NCBI RefSeq assembly: GCF_001610975.1
Contig: NZ_CP013342.1
Location: forward strand, 744,001 to 808,000
Direction: 5' to 3'
Length of the DNA: 64,000 nt
Source: Sphingopyxis terrae subsp. terrae NBRC 15098
Lineage (GTDB): Bacteria > Pseudomonadota > Alphaproteobacteria > Sphingomonadales > Sphingomonadaceae
The translations under genes and the position numbers were made by a program. The notes under the pieces were generated by a model that had not been told where the DNA came from, ran no database searches, and was given only the letters and a program-made list of their open reading frames with translations. Of the stretch, positions 46,742-55,830 are shown one piece after another; positions within the stretch are counted from its first letter, which is position 1; each line of letters opens with the position of its first letter.

Positions 46742-48214
46742 TTACAGCTTCACGCAGATATTGGTCGGTTCGGAATAGAAATTCAGCGAATGTTCGCCGC
46801 CTTCGCGGCCGATGCCCGACAGCTTCATACCGCCGAAGGGCGTACGAAGGTCGCGCAGGAACCATTCGTTGACCCAGACGATGCCCGCTTCCATCTGTGC
46901 CGCAACGCGGTGCGCACGACCGACGTCGCGCGTCCAGATCGCCGCGGCAAGGCCATAATCGGTATCGTTGGCGCGTTCGATCGCCTCTTCCTCGCTGTCG
47001 AAAGGCGCGATGTGGCAGACGGGGCCGAAAATCTCCTCGCGCACGCAGCGCGCATCGTCGGCGAGACCGGTCAGGATCGTCGGCTGCACGAAGGCGCCGC
47101 CCGCGAGTGCACCATCGAGTTCGGGAACGCCGCCGCCTGTCACGACCGTCGCGCCTTCTTCGCGCGCGAGCGCATAATAGGACAGCACCTTCTCGCGGTG
47201 GCCATGCGAGATCAGCGGCCCCATGTCGGCACCCGACCACGGATCGCCGACGGTCAGCGCCTTCGCGCGTTCGGCGAGCGCGGCGACGAAGCGGTCGAAG
47301 ATCGGCCGCTCTACATAGATGCGCTCGGTGCACAGGCACACCTGTCCGCAGTTCGAGAAGACCGAGCGCACCGTCCCCGCGACCGCCTCGTCGAAATCGC
47401 AGTCGGCGAAGACGATCGCAGCATTCTTGCCGCCGAGCTCGAACGACACGGGTTTCACCCCGGCCGCGGCAACGCGCATGATCGCGCCGCCGGTCGCCGA
47501 TTCGCCGGTGAAGGTGATCGCGTCGATATCGGGGTTGGCGGTCAGCCATTCGCCGGTGGAGTCGGCGCCGAAGCCGTGGACGAGGTTGAACACCCCCGGC
47601 GGCACTCCCGCCGCATCCATTACCTCGGCGAGCAGGGTCGCGGTCGAGGGCGTTTCCTCGCTCGGCTTGACGACGACGACGTTGCCGCAGGCGAGCGCGG
47701 GCGCGACCTTCCACGTCATCAGCAGCAGCGGCAGGTTCCACGGCGAAACGATCGCGACGACCCCCAACGGCCGCGCGATCGCATAGTTGATTGCACTGCG
47801 CCCGTCGGCGAGGTCGGTACGAAAACTCGGCATCGCGCGCGCCTCGGCGAGTGCGGCGAAGGCGCGAAAATTGGCGGCGCCGCGCGGAATGTCGATCGTC
47901 CGCGCCTGATGCAGCGACTTGCCCGTGTCGGCGATCTCAGCGGCCGCGAATTCTTCGAAGCGTGCTTCGATCCCCTCGGCGATGCGGACGAGCAGCTTGC
48001 AACGCTCGGCCTGCGACATCTTGCCCCACGGTCCCTTGAGCGCGGCGCGCCCGGCTGCGACGGCGCGATCGACCAGATCGCGGCTCGCCTGCGAGACGCG
48101 CGCCGCGACGCTGCCATCGACCGGGTTCACATTGTCGAACCAGCCTTCGCCCTCGACGAAAGCGCCATCGACATAATTCAGCACTGGGCGTTCAGCAAAA
48201 GGATAGGCGCTCAT
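46742..48214 (-). CDS. nbaE: 2-aminomuconate 6-semialdehyde dehydrogenase
   Basis: This 490-residue aldehyde dehydrogenase has Asn160 (SPWNLPLL), Glu259 (SFELGGKN) and Cys293 (NCGQVCLCTER) as catalytic residues, plus the C-terminal FYSEPTNICVKL typical of the 2-aminomuconic/2-hydroxymuconic semialdehyde enzymes. The pathway context favours the amino substrate. ATG 48214 is fixed by the ATGA overlap with the hydrolase gene. Confidence 0.92.
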   Translation of the reverse strand: MSAYPFAERPVLNYVDGAFVEGEGWFDNVNPVDGSVAARVSQASRDLVDRAVAAGRAALKGPWGKMSQAERCKLLVRIAEGIEARFEEFAAAEIADTGKSLHQARTIDIPRGAANFRAFAALAEARAMPSFRTDLADGRSAINYAIARPLGVVAIVSPWNLPLLLMTWKVAPALACGNVVVVKPSEETPSTATLLAEVMDAAGVPPGVFNLVHGFGADSTGEWLTANPDIDAITFTGESATGGAIMRVAAAGVKPVSFELGGKNAAIVFADCDFDEAVAGTVRSVFSNCGQVCLCTERIYVERPIFDRFVAALAERAKALTVGDPWSGADMGPLISHGHREKVLSYYALAREEGATVVTGGGVPELDGALAGGAFVQPTILTGLADDARCVREEIFGPVCHIAPFDSEEEAIERANDTDYGLAAAIWTRDVGRAHRVAAQMEAGIVWVNEWFLRDLRTPFGGMKLSGIGREGGEHSLNFYSEPTNICVKL

Positions 48215-49041
48215 GCCGCCCCTCCGACCGCAACATAGCCCGCCGCATTGCTGTGCGCCGCACCAGCCTTGCCGACATGGCCTGCCATCTGGAGCAGCGA
48301 CAGGATCGTGTCGTTGAACTGTGTTGGTGCTTCGAGAAAGGCCGAATGGCCCGCGTCGTTGATCTCGACGAGGAAGGAACCCGCAACCTCGGCCTGCGCG
48401 ACGCGCACCGCCTCGATCGGAAAAAGCCGATCCTCGACCCCGCAAAGGAAGAGAATCGGGAACCCCTTACCCCCGAGATCGGCCGCGGGACGCGCGTCGA
48501 AGCGGCCCGCCAGATTGTGGCGATCGGCGATGTTGAAGCTTGCGATCTGGCGATAGAGCGCCGCCAGCTCGCGCGGCGCATTGGCACCAAGCACGCGCTC
48601 GATCTGCGCGAGGTCGGCGGTGTTCGCGCGCGCGGCGTCCATGATCGTCCTGATCTCGGCGCTTTCGGCGATCCCGTGCAGGCTGTCGCAGATGGCAAGC
48701 GCGGCAACACGCTCGGGCGCGCGGTGCGCGAAACCGATGCAGGTGCCGGCGCCCATCGACTGACCGACGAGCGCCACCTTCGTTTCCCCCAGATGGTCGA
48801 GCAGCGCGGTCAGGTCTTCGACGAAAGCATCGCGTCCGCGCCCGTCGAGGTCGCGCGACAGGCCGAAACCGCGGTGATCGAAGGTGATAACGCGGTTCGA
48901 GCGCGAGAGCGCATCGATCTGGCGATACCAGATCGCATGATTGCCGCCGATGCCGTGCGCAAGTACGACCGCGGGACCCTCCCCAAGCGCCTGCCAGTAT
49001 ATTTCGGCACCCGCCGTCACCAGCATACCGCTGTCCATCAC
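48211..49041 (-). CDS. Alpha/beta hydrolase
   Basis: This 276-residue hydrolase has the oxyanion region LAHGIGGNHAIWYRQI, the nucleophile Ser in VGQSMGAGT near 96, the acid in CGVEDRLFP near 205 and His in NDAGHSAFLEAP near 232. It resembles meta-cleavage-product and ester hydrolases. Within this operon it may release an aromatic substrate from an ester or amide; the true substrate is not known. Confidence 0.85.
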   Translation of the reverse strand: MMDSGMLVTAGAEIYWQALGEGPAVVLAHGIGGNHAIWYRQIDALSRSNRVITFDHRGFGLSRDLDGRGRDAFVEDLTALLDHLGETKVALVGQSMGAGTCIGFAHRAPERVAALAICDSLHGIAESAEIRTIMDAARANTADLAQIERVLGANAPRELAALYRQIASFNIADRHNLAGRFDARPAADLGGKGFPILFLCGVEDRLFPIEAVRVAQAEVAGSFLVEINDAGHSAFLEAPTQFNDTILSLLQMAGHVGKAGAAHSNAAGYVAVGGAA

Positions 49042-49787
49042 GATACTCCCATCAATTTGCTGAGCCGCACGACATAATCGCCGAACGCCGGATCCTCGCG
49101 CGTCATGCTCGGATCGCGCGGACGCGGCAGGTCGATGCGGACATCCTCGATAATCGTCCCCGGCCGCTCCGACATCACCAGCACGCGGTCGGAGAGCAGT
49201 ACGGCTTCCGAAATGCTGTGAGTGACGAGCAGCACCGTCTTGCGGTCGCGCTGCCAGATGCGCAGCAGCTCCATATTGAGCCGGTCGCGGGTCAACGCGT
49301 CGAGCGCGCCGAAGGGCTCGTCCATCAGCAGCACCTGCGGTCCGCGGGCGAGCGCCTGACCGATCGCGACGCGGTGGCGCATCCCGCCCGAAAGCTGGTG
49401 CGGATGGCTGTCCTCGAAGCCTGTCAGCCCCAGCGTCTCCACCAGTTCGGCCAGCGCCGCCGCGTCGGGACGTTTCGCCGCCGGGTCGAGATCGACCCCG
49501 AGCAGCAGATTGTCGCGGACATTGAGCCAGGGCAGCAGGTTCGAGGTCTGGAAGACGAAGCCCATATCGGGCGACGGGGCCTGCACCACCGCGCCGTTGA
49601 ACAATATACCGCCGTCGTCGAAGGGCTCGAGCCCGGCGATCAGGCGCAGAAGTGTGCTCTTGCCGCAGCCCGAAGGCCCGAGCACCGAGACGAATTCGGC
49701 CGTGCCGATTTCGGCGCTGACATTGGTCAGCACGTTGCGGCCATCGAATGCCTTGCCGGCGCCGGCCATGGAGATCACCGCGCTCAT
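49038..49787 (-). CDS. ABC transporter ATPase, SsuB/TauB-like
   Basis: This 249-residue ATPase has Walker A GPSGCGKST near 37-45, MGFVFQTSNLLPWL near 75, LSGGMRHRVAIGQAL near 133 and Walker B VLLMDEPFGALD near 152. It belongs to the nitrate/sulfonate/taurine uptake group. It overlaps the permease by 4 bp. Confidence 0.92.
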   Translation of the reverse strand: MSAVISMAGAGKAFDGRNVLTNVSAEIGTAEFVSVLGPSGCGKSTLLRLIAGLEPFDDGGILFNGAVVQAPSPDMGFVFQTSNLLPWLNVRDNLLLGVDLDPAAKRPDAAALAELVETLGLTGFEDSHPHQLSGGMRHRVAIGQALARGPQVLLMDEPFGALDALTRDRLNMELLRIWQRDRKTVLLVTHSISEAVLLSDRVLVMSERPGTIIEDVRIDLPRPRDPSMTREDPAFGDYVVRLSKLMGVS

Positions 49788-50536
49788 GCCGCGCGCCACC
49801 AGATGAAGCGTTCCCAATAGGCGACGCCGTAGAATAGGAGGAGCGACAGGATCGTCACGGCGATCAGCGCCGCGAAGGTCAATGTCGTATGCCCCGAACC
49901 CGAGGCAGTGAGGATGAGGTTGCCGAGGCCGTCGTTCGATCCGACGAACTCGCCCACCACGGCGCCGATCACCGCAAGCGGCATCGCGACCTTGCAGCCG
50001 TCGAGGAAGCTCGGCAAGGCGGCGGGCACGCGCAGCCGCCAGAAGCTTTGGATCGGCGAGGCACGGAGTGCGCGGAAATGCTCTTCGAGATGCGCGGGCG
50101 TGCTCGCCAGTCCGCCGAGCGTCGCGATGATGATCGGGAAGAAGGCGAAGAGGAACGCCATGATCAGCTTCGACGCGAGGCCGTAGCCGAACCAGACGAC
50201 GATCAGCGGCGCGAGCCCGATCTTGGGAATGCTCTGCAACGCAACGAACAGCGGATAGACCGTGCTTTTCGCGGTACGCGAGAAATAGATTAGCGCCGCG
50301 ATTGGGACGCCGAGCGCGACCGCGATGATGAAGCCCCAGAACACCTCGGTCAGCGTGACGAGGCTCTGCGACAGGATCGGCCCGCGCGACTGCCAAAGCT
50401 CGCCGAGGATCGCGGTCGGCGGCGGCAGCAGGTAGGACTGTACCCCCGACCAGCGGACGCCATATTCCCATGCGAGGCCGAGCGCCGCAAAGAAGGCGAT
50501 GCTGATCGCGGCGTCGCGATTGAACCACCTGCTCAC
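49784..50536 (-). CDS. ABC transporter permease, SsuC/TauC-like
   Basis: This 250-residue protein has about six membrane helices and the binding-protein-dependent coupling motif EEHFRALRASPIQSFWRLRVPAALP near 155-180. It forms the import channel with the ATPase and binding protein of the same operon. Confidence 0.92.
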   Translation of the reverse strand: MSRWFNRDAAISIAFFAALGLAWEYGVRWSGVQSYLLPPPTAILGELWQSRGPILSQSLVTLTEVFWGFIIAVALGVPIAALIYFSRTAKSTVYPLFVALQSIPKIGLAPLIVVWFGYGLASKLIMAFLFAFFPIIIATLGGLASTPAHLEEHFRALRASPIQSFWRLRVPAALPSFLDGCKVAMPLAVIGAVVGEFVGSNDGLGNLILTASGSGHTTLTFAALIAVTILSLLLFYGVAYWERFIWWRAA

Positions 50537-51090
50537 GCGTCGCCGTCCTTGCCCAGCAAGGCGACGATGCGCGCTGGTGGCGGTACGAGGAAGCGATCAA
50601 GGTGCCAGCGGTCGAAGGTTTCGAGGTCCTTCCCGTCCCAAACCGAGGGTTCATAGGGGCTGTCGGCGGTGATCTGCGTCATGTCGGTGTAGAATTCGAC
50701 ATTGTTGCCGTCGGGGTCGCGGAAGACGAGGAAGCTGTTCGCCCCCGGGCCATGCTTGCCGATGCCGCGGTCGATCGGGATGGCGCGCGCGACGAGCATC
50801 TCGGCGACCTGTTCCATCTCCTCGATCGTTTCGAGGCGGTAGGAGAAATGCTCGACCGCGGGATAATGGCCTTCGGGGATCGCGCTGTGCCCCGGCGGCA
50901 GTTGGAGCAGCGCGAGGTCGTGATGATCCTCGCCCGCGCGCAGGAATACCATATGATGGTCGATCCAGTCGGACACGCTGAGCCCGACGACCTCGGTATA
51001 GAAAGCGAGGCTCCGGTCGATGTCGCGCACCTTGAGCACGAGGTGGCCGAGCCGCGTCGGGCGCGGGCGGTAGGAAGCGGGATCGGTCAT
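50533..51090 (-). CDS. VOC-family (extradiol-dioxygenase-like) protein
   Basis: This 185-residue protein begins with the VOC fold (LGHLVLKVRDIDRSLAFYTEVVGL). It has candidate metal ligands His16, His82 (VEHFSYRLE) and Glu134 (GNNVEFYTD). It could be a ring-cleavage dioxygenase or an isomerase/lyase. It lies between permease and binding-protein genes with 4-bp overlaps on both sides, so it belongs to this pathway. Confidence 0.85.
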   Translation of the reverse strand: MTDPASYRPRPTRLGHLVLKVRDIDRSLAFYTEVVGLSVSDWIDHHMVFLRAGEDHHDLALLQLPPGHSAIPEGHYPAVEHFSYRLETIEEMEQVAEMLVARAIPIDRGIGKHGPGANSFLVFRDPDGNNVEFYTDMTQITADSPYEPSVWDGKDLETFDRWHLDRFLVPPPARIVALLGKDGDA

Positions 51091-52139
51091 GGCTGATTCC
51101 CCATCGGAACGAAGACGTTGGTGAAGAGCTGCGGCGTCTGGTCAAAGCCCCGAAGCTGGCCGCTCGCCTGCAGATAGGTGACGGTGCGCGCGACCTTTTC
51201 GGGCGTCAGGCGATGCGAACCGCCCTCGGCCGCCATCAGGTCGGCAGTCTCGCGGATCTGGCGTTTGGTCACCGCCTCGTCGAGCAAGGGATAGGATTTG
51301 CGGATGATCGCGAGCGCGCCCTTCGGATCGCGCGCGGCGTCGGCATAGCCGCGATAGGCGGCCTTCAGGAAGGCGCGCACGAGATCGGGCTGCTTTTCGA
51401 TCAGCGCGTCCTGCGTCGCGAAACCGCTGCCGTAAACGTCGAGCCCGAAGTCGGCATAGGCGATGCGCCCGATCGTCACCGCCTTCGCCTTCGCCGCCTT
51501 GTCGAACAGTGCCATCGAATTGCCGAGCCAGCATTCGGCGGCATCGATCCGCCCCTCGACGAGCGAAGAGACGACGATCGCCGGGTCGAGCTGGATCTGC
51601 TCGACGCGCGCCGGGTCGACGCCATTATCCTTGAGCCACGCCGGGAGCAGCGCCTGTATCATCGAGCTTTGCCCGGCGCCGAAACGCAGACCGGCAAGGT
51701 CGGCGGGGGCAGAGATGCGATGGCGTTCCTTGACGAAACAAGCGCCGGCAGGAAGCCGCATGTTGATGCCGCCGATCATCCGGACCTTGCCGCCCTTGGC
51801 GCGGCTGAGCGCGACCGACAGCGGGTCGATATAGGCGAATTCGAACATGCCCTGGTCGAGCTCGTTCGCGGTTCGCATGCCGCCGAAACCGCGCACCGGT
51901 TCGACGTTGAGTCCGGCATCGGCGAAATAGCCTTTGTCGATTGCGACGAAAATGCCCGCCATGCTGCCCTGCGGCAGCCACGCCATGTTGAAGCGCACGG
52001 TTCGCGCGCCGTCCGCCTGCTTCGCGGCCTGCGGCGCGTTGCCGCCGAACGCGCTCCACAAGGTCAACGCGGCGATCGCTGCGACGACGAGCAGCGGCGC
52101 AATCAGCGCGCGGCGCGAAAAGGCGGTGCTTTGCGTCAT
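51087..52139 (-). CDS. ABC transporter substrate-binding protein (NMT1/SsuA-like)
   Basis: This 350-residue protein has an uncleaved or signal helix (LIAPLLVVAAIAALTLWSAF) then the NMT1/THI5-like fold: VRFNMAWLPQGSMAGIFVAIDKGYFADAGL, GLRFGAGQSSMIQALLPAWL. It lacks a lipobox. Family members bind sulfonates, taurine, pyrimidines or aromatic acids. The aromatic catabolic context suggests uptake of an anthranilate-like or related acid. Confidence 0.9.
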   Translation of the reverse strand: MTQSTAFSRRALIAPLLVVAAIAALTLWSAFGGNAPQAAKQADGARTVRFNMAWLPQGSMAGIFVAIDKGYFADAGLNVEPVRGFGGMRTANELDQGMFEFAYIDPLSVALSRAKGGKVRMIGGINMRLPAGACFVKERHRISAPADLAGLRFGAGQSSMIQALLPAWLKDNGVDPARVEQIQLDPAIVVSSLVEGRIDAAECWLGNSMALFDKAAKAKAVTIGRIAYADFGLDVYGSGFATQDALIEKQPDLVRAFLKAAYRGYADAARDPKGALAIIRKSYPLLDEAVTKRQIRETADLMAAEGGSHRLTPEKVARTVTYLQASGQLRGFDQTPQLFTNVFVPMGNQP

Positions 52140-53050
52140 GCGCGCGGCAAATGCGGTGCCGAGACGGGATTACGGAGATCGCCGATCCCTTCGACCCAAG
52201 CGTCCATGACATCGCCGTCCTTCAGGAAGACGCCGCGCCCCATGCCGACCCCGGCGGGGGTTCCCGAGGCGATCAGGTCGCCGGCCTTGAGTTCAAGGAT
52301 CGTCGAGAGATAGGCGATCTGTTCGTAGATGTTGAAGATCATCTCCGACGTGTTGCCGTCCTGCATCGCCTCGCCATTGATCTTGAGGCCCAAGCGGATG
52401 TCGTGCGGATCACCGAGGCAGTCGCGCGGCACGAAGACCGGGCCGAGCGGCGTGAAGCTGTCGAAGCTCTTGCCGCGGAACCAGTCGTGCGAGAAGGGAA
52501 AGTCGCTGCGCCGGGTGCGGTCGCGCGCCGAAACGTCGTTGACGATCGTATAGCCCGCGATCAGGTCATGCGCATCGGCGGCGGCGACATTCTTGCCTGC
52601 GCGGCCGAGTACGACGCCGAGTTCGACCTCCCAGTCGGGGCGCGAAACCTGCGGCGGGACGACGACCGTTTCGTTCGGGCCGACGACGCTTTCGACGGTC
52701 TTCAGGAAGATATAGGGTTCGCTCTCGGCCTTGGCGGCGAGCTTGGTCTGCATTTCTTGGGCATGTTCGATGAAGTTCGAGGCGGCGGCGAAGATGCGCC
52801 GCGGTTCGAACGGTGCTGCAAGCGCGGGCGTTTCTACGGAAGCCGCTGCACCTTCCAAAGCGCGGGCGAGCGCGAACAGCCCTTCGCGGCGGGCATCCCA
52901 GTCGCGGATGATCGTGGTCATATCGCCCGCCACCGCGGCAAAGCCGTGCATTGACGCCGCATCGTGCAGATCATGAAAAGCGTTGCCGACCCGGATCGTC
53001 GGGCGGTCACCGTCCGGTGTGGCGCGGGTGGCAAGAGCAAAGCGGGTCAT
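52136..53050 (-). CDS. Fumarylacetoacetate hydrolase family protein
   Basis: From ATG 53050 (AAAGGATG upstream) this is a 304-residue FAH-fold protein. It has PRRIFAAASNFIEHAQEM, the metal-binding DWEVELGVVLG near 140 and AGYTIVNDVSARD near 165, ending SGTPAGVGMGRG. Members hydrolyse or decarboxylate C-C bonds in diketo acids. Role in this pathway is unclear; it may replace or complement the decarboxylase. Confidence 0.88.
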   Translation of the reverse strand: MTRFALATRATPDGDRPTIRVGNAFHDLHDAASMHGFAAVAGDMTTIIRDWDARREGLFALARALEGAAASVETPALAAPFEPRRIFAAASNFIEHAQEMQTKLAAKAESEPYIFLKTVESVVGPNETVVVPPQVSRPDWEVELGVVLGRAGKNVAAADAHDLIAGYTIVNDVSARDRTRRSDFPFSHDWFRGKSFDSFTPLGPVFVPRDCLGDPHDIRLGLKINGEAMQDGNTSEMIFNIYEQIAYLSTILELKAGDLIASGTPAGVGMGRGVFLKDGDVMDAWVEGIGDLRNPVSAPHLPRA

Positions 53051-53166
53051 GCGTCGATCATCCTTTGTAAAATTGCGGGCAAAACCGGGGGCGGTGCGAC
53101 CGAGGGCCAGGACGGAGCCGATTGCAGCCAGCACGGTGCGGCGTTCGAGCGCAGGCCATGCCGCCC

Positions 53167-53994
53167 TCACCCGAACGCCCGGATCAGCATCCGCACCGCA
53201 ACGACGGTGAGGAAGAGGCCGAACAGGATGCTGAGCTGGCGTTTGGAGAGCGCATGCGCGATGCGGGCGCCCCACGGCGCGGTGAGGAAGGTGGCGGGGC
53301 CGATGACGGCGAGGCCGATCAGGTTGACATAGCCGAGACTGCCCGGCGGCAGGCCTTCGACGTGCCAGCCGGTAACGACGAAGGCAACCGCGGCGGGCGC
53401 GCTGATCAGTAACCCGAACAGCGCCGCGGTGCCCACCGCACGGTGAATGGGCACGTTGAACAAGGTCATCACAGGCACGCTGAGCGTACCGCCGCCGATA
53501 CCCATCATGCTGGAAATGCCGCCGATCGCGAAGGGAATCGCCTGCCCGACCACGCCGTCCGGCATCGTCTCGGCAATATGCTTGCCCTCCAGCGGGAGCA
53601 GCATCTTCACCGCGACGAGCAAAGCGACGATGCCGAACACCGCCGACAGCACGTCGCCACTGACGCGGCTCGCGAGCAGCACGCCCGCGATCGCTCCGAG
53701 GAAGATCGCGACGCCCCAGCGCCTGAGCTGGTCATGATCGACCGCGCCCTTGGCTTCGTGCGCGCGCGATGAGGAGATAGCGGTGGGGATGATCGTCGCA
53801 AGCGAGGTCGCGACGGCGACATGCATGCGCACGGAGGAATCTATGCCCAGCGCCGCGAGCACGAGGTCGAGTACCGGGACGATCACGATCCCGCCGCCGA
53901 CGCCCAGCATCCCCGCGATCACGCCGCCGACCGCGCCGGTCAACAGCATCATCGCCGCAAGCATCGCCATATCCGGATTCAAAAGCGCCTGCAT
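53167..53994 (-). CDS. TauE/SafE-family anion exporter
   Basis: From ATG 53994 this is a 275-residue protein with about eight membrane helices and the repeated TauE/SafE motifs (GVIAGMLGVGGGIVIVPVL near 23-41; SSMMGIGGGTLSVPVM in the second half). The family exports sulfite, sulfoacetate or other organic anions, or is of unknown role. It heads the aromatic operon next to the regulatory repeats, 116 bp upstream of the FAH gene. Confidence 0.87.
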   Translation of the reverse strand: MQALLNPDMAMLAAMMLLTGAVGGVIAGMLGVGGGIVIVPVLDLVLAALGIDSSVRMHVAVATSLATIIPTAISSSRAHEAKGAVDHDQLRRWGVAIFLGAIAGVLLASRVSGDVLSAVFGIVALLVAVKMLLPLEGKHIAETMPDGVVGQAIPFAIGGISSMMGIGGGTLSVPVMTLFNVPIHRAVGTAALFGLLISAPAAVAFVVTGWHVEGLPPGSLGYVNLIGLAVIGPATFLTAPWGARIAHALSKRQLSILFGLFLTVVAVRMLIRAFG

Positions 53995-54048
53995 GGCCTC
54001 CCCCAACAGTTCGATCCTGCTTGTGCGGGGCAGACGATATGCAGTCAA

Positions 54049-54124
54049 AGATAGAAAATGCGCCTATCTATAATCAAAAATAGATAGCAGTGGCGCAAGC
54101 ACCTTTATAGCCGTTCGCAGATAG
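54049..54124. promoter_or_regulatory. Repeated AGATAG/CTATCT half-sites in the divergent promoter
   Basis: Four half-sites occur in 76 bp: AGATAG 54049-54054, CTATCT 54064-54069, AGATAG 54082-54087 and AGATAG 54119-54124. The middle pair forms a perfect 8-bp inverted repeat CTATCTAT-8 nt-ATAGATAG (54064-54087). The tract is AT-rich and lies between the divergent TauE and aspartate-dehydrogenase genes, as operators of a catabolic regulator would. No regulator gene is adjacent. Confidence 0.6.
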
Positions 54125-54178
54125 CGAAACGGGAAATCGATATTATCGTATATAGCAATGCCCCCTTAGCGCAGGATC

Positions 54179-54982
54179 ATGAAACGCATTGGCATCGCCG
54201 GGTTCGGCACCATCGGCCGCGTCGTCGCGCGCCATATAGAGAATAGCGATCTGCCGCTGGCGCTTGCCGCGGTATCGGCAGGCGATCGCGCTCGCGCCGA
54301 AGTCGCCATGGCACAGCTCGCACGGCCGGTTCCCGTCGTCGATACCGCTGAACTCGTCGCCTTGTCCGATGTCATCGTCGACAGCGCGCCGACCGCGGCG
54401 TTCCGCGACATCGCCGAAGCGACGCTATGCGCAGGCAAGACGCTGGTTACGGTCAGCGGCGCGGCGTTGATGCAATGGCCCGGGGCGGCCGAGTTCGCAC
54501 GCGACCATGGCGGCCGCATCATCCTTGCGACCGGCGCGTTGCTGGGCCTTGATGCGGTGCGCGCGGCGGCGATCGGCCATATCAATTCGGTGACAATGGT
54601 GACGCGCAAACCGGTCAAATCACTCATCAAGGCCGACCATGTCGTGCACAACGGCATCGATCTCACTGAAATCGACGAACCGCTGAAGATATTCGAAGGC
54701 AGCGCGCGCGAGGGCGCCATCGCCTTTCCGGCCAACGTCAATGTCGCCGCTGCATTGGGCCTAGCCGGGACAGGCCCCGACCAGACGCGGCTCGAAATCT
54801 GGGCCGACCCGGCCCTTACGCGCAACACGCACCGCATCGTCGTCGATTCGGATAGCGCGCGCTTCGAACTCGCGATCGAGAATATCCCCACCGACGAAAA
54901 TCCCGGCACCGGCCGCATCACCGCACAGAGCATCGTCGCGGCGTTGCACGATCTCGTCAGCCCCATTCGTATCGGAACATAG
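54179..54982 (+). CDS. Aspartate dehydrogenase-like protein (NadX/DUF108 family)
   Basis: This 267-residue protein has an NAD(P)-binding GIAGFGTIGRVVARHI start, VTVSGAALMQWPGAAEF, VTRKPVKSL near 143 and FPANVNVAAALGLAG near 182, as in L-aspartate dehydrogenases. It could oxidize L-aspartate to iminoaspartate or act on another amino acid made in this pathway. It is divergent from the 3-hydroxyanthranilate operon and shares its control region. Confidence 0.85.
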   Translation: MKRIGIAGFGTIGRVVARHIENSDLPLALAAVSAGDRARAEVAMAQLARPVPVVDTAELVALSDVIVDSAPTAAFRDIAEATLCAGKTLVTVSGAALMQWPGAAEFARDHGGRIILATGALLGLDAVRAAAIGHINSVTMVTRKPVKSLIKADHVVHNGIDLTEIDEPLKIFEGSAREGAIAFPANVNVAAALGLAGTGPDQTRLEIWADPALTRNTHRIVVDSDSARFELAIENIPTDENPGTGRITAQSIVAALHDLVSPIRIGT

Positions 54983-54995
54983 AAAGGTTTCCCCG

Positions 54996-55433
54996 ATGAC
55001 CACGCGCCTCCGCCATGTGGCAATCGCCTCGGCCGACCCCGACAATTCGGTCGGCTTCTTCACCGAAGTCCTCGGCTGGACCGTCGCGGGCAAGATCGAT
55101 AGCCGCAACGCGCGCGGCTATTATGTCACCGACGGCCACATCAACATCGCGCTGCTGTGTTTCAAGAACCGCCCCGCCGCGGGAATGGAATTTCCCGAAG
55201 GCTATACCGGGCTGCACCACATCGGTTTCCAGTGCGACGATATCGCCGAAGTGGTCGAACGCTTCGAAAATTCGGGCTACGCGCCGCGCCACGACGTCAA
55301 TCTGGCGCAAGGCCTCGGCAAAAACCCCGCCAAGGACAATGCCGAATATAAGATGACGGGGCCGGAGAATGTGATGGTGGACGTGTCCGAACGCGGCTGG
55401 GCCGGCACCGAAAGCTTCAAAAGCGCCAGCTAG
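54996..55433 (+). CDS. VOC-family protein
   Basis: This 145-residue glyoxalase/extradiol-type protein has RHVAIASADPDNSVGFFTEVLGW, LHHIGFQCDDIAEVVERF near 70 and a C-terminal VDVSERGW. Possible metal ligands are His7 and His71; a Glu ligand near the end is not obvious. It lies 13 bp after the aspartate-dehydrogenase-like gene. The substrate is unknown. Confidence 0.8.
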   Translation: MTTRLRHVAIASADPDNSVGFFTEVLGWTVAGKIDSRNARGYYVTDGHINIALLCFKNRPAAGMEFPEGYTGLHHIGFQCDDIAEVVERFENSGYAPRHDVNLAQGLGKNPAKDNAEYKMTGPENVMVDVSERGWAGTESFKSAS

Positions 55434-55486
55434 GGAGCGCGGCGGCGGGCTAGTGGCGGCGCAATGCGCGTCGCTTGCGGCTCCGC

Positions 55487-55798
55487 CTAGCGCGCCTTCG
55501 CCTTGCCGTCGATCAGCACCGCCTGTTGCCACCGGCTTGGCGCCTTGTCGGTGCGGTGGATGCAGCCGGCCCAGCAGCAGGGGCGCTTCTTGCCTTCCTG
55601 CAACTCCTCGACGGTGCGGCCGATGCGCCGGGCGCGCGTCGCCGCCTGTTTCGCATCATCCACCCAGCAGATGAATTCATTGCGCCCGAGCGGCGTCAGT
55701 CCCTGCCATAGCGCGAAGACCGCCGGATCGGCGCATATCGCGGCCTGCATATCGTCGGCCGCCTCATGCACGGTGCCCTGAAGAAAATCATCGCTCAC
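55487..55798 (-). CDS. YdeI/OmpD-associated family protein
   Basis: From GTG 55798 (VSDDFLQGT) this is a 103-residue protein with LTPLGRNEFICWVDDAKQAATRARRIGRTVEELQEGKKRPCCWAGC. This is the conserved end of YdeI-like proteins, with an added Cys-rich tail. The family is linked to peptide or envelope stress tolerance, but its function is not settled. Confidence 0.8.
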   Translation of the reverse strand: MSDDFLQGTVHEAADDMQAAICADPAVFALWQGLTPLGRNEFICWVDDAKQAATRARRIGRTVEELQEGKKRPCCWAGCIHRTDKAPSRWQQAVLIDGKAKAR

Positions 55799-55830
55799 GC
55801 CAGCTTCCCTTCCGCTTTCCGCCGCGCGGC

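Noticed and set aside
46080..47741. 553-codon frame on the minus strand
   Set aside because: Out-of-frame reading of the semialdehyde dehydrogenase and decarboxylase genes, extremely Arg-rich.
46436..48238. 600-codon frame on the plus strand
   Set aside because: Antisense to the well-supported aminomuconate-semialdehyde dehydrogenase gene.
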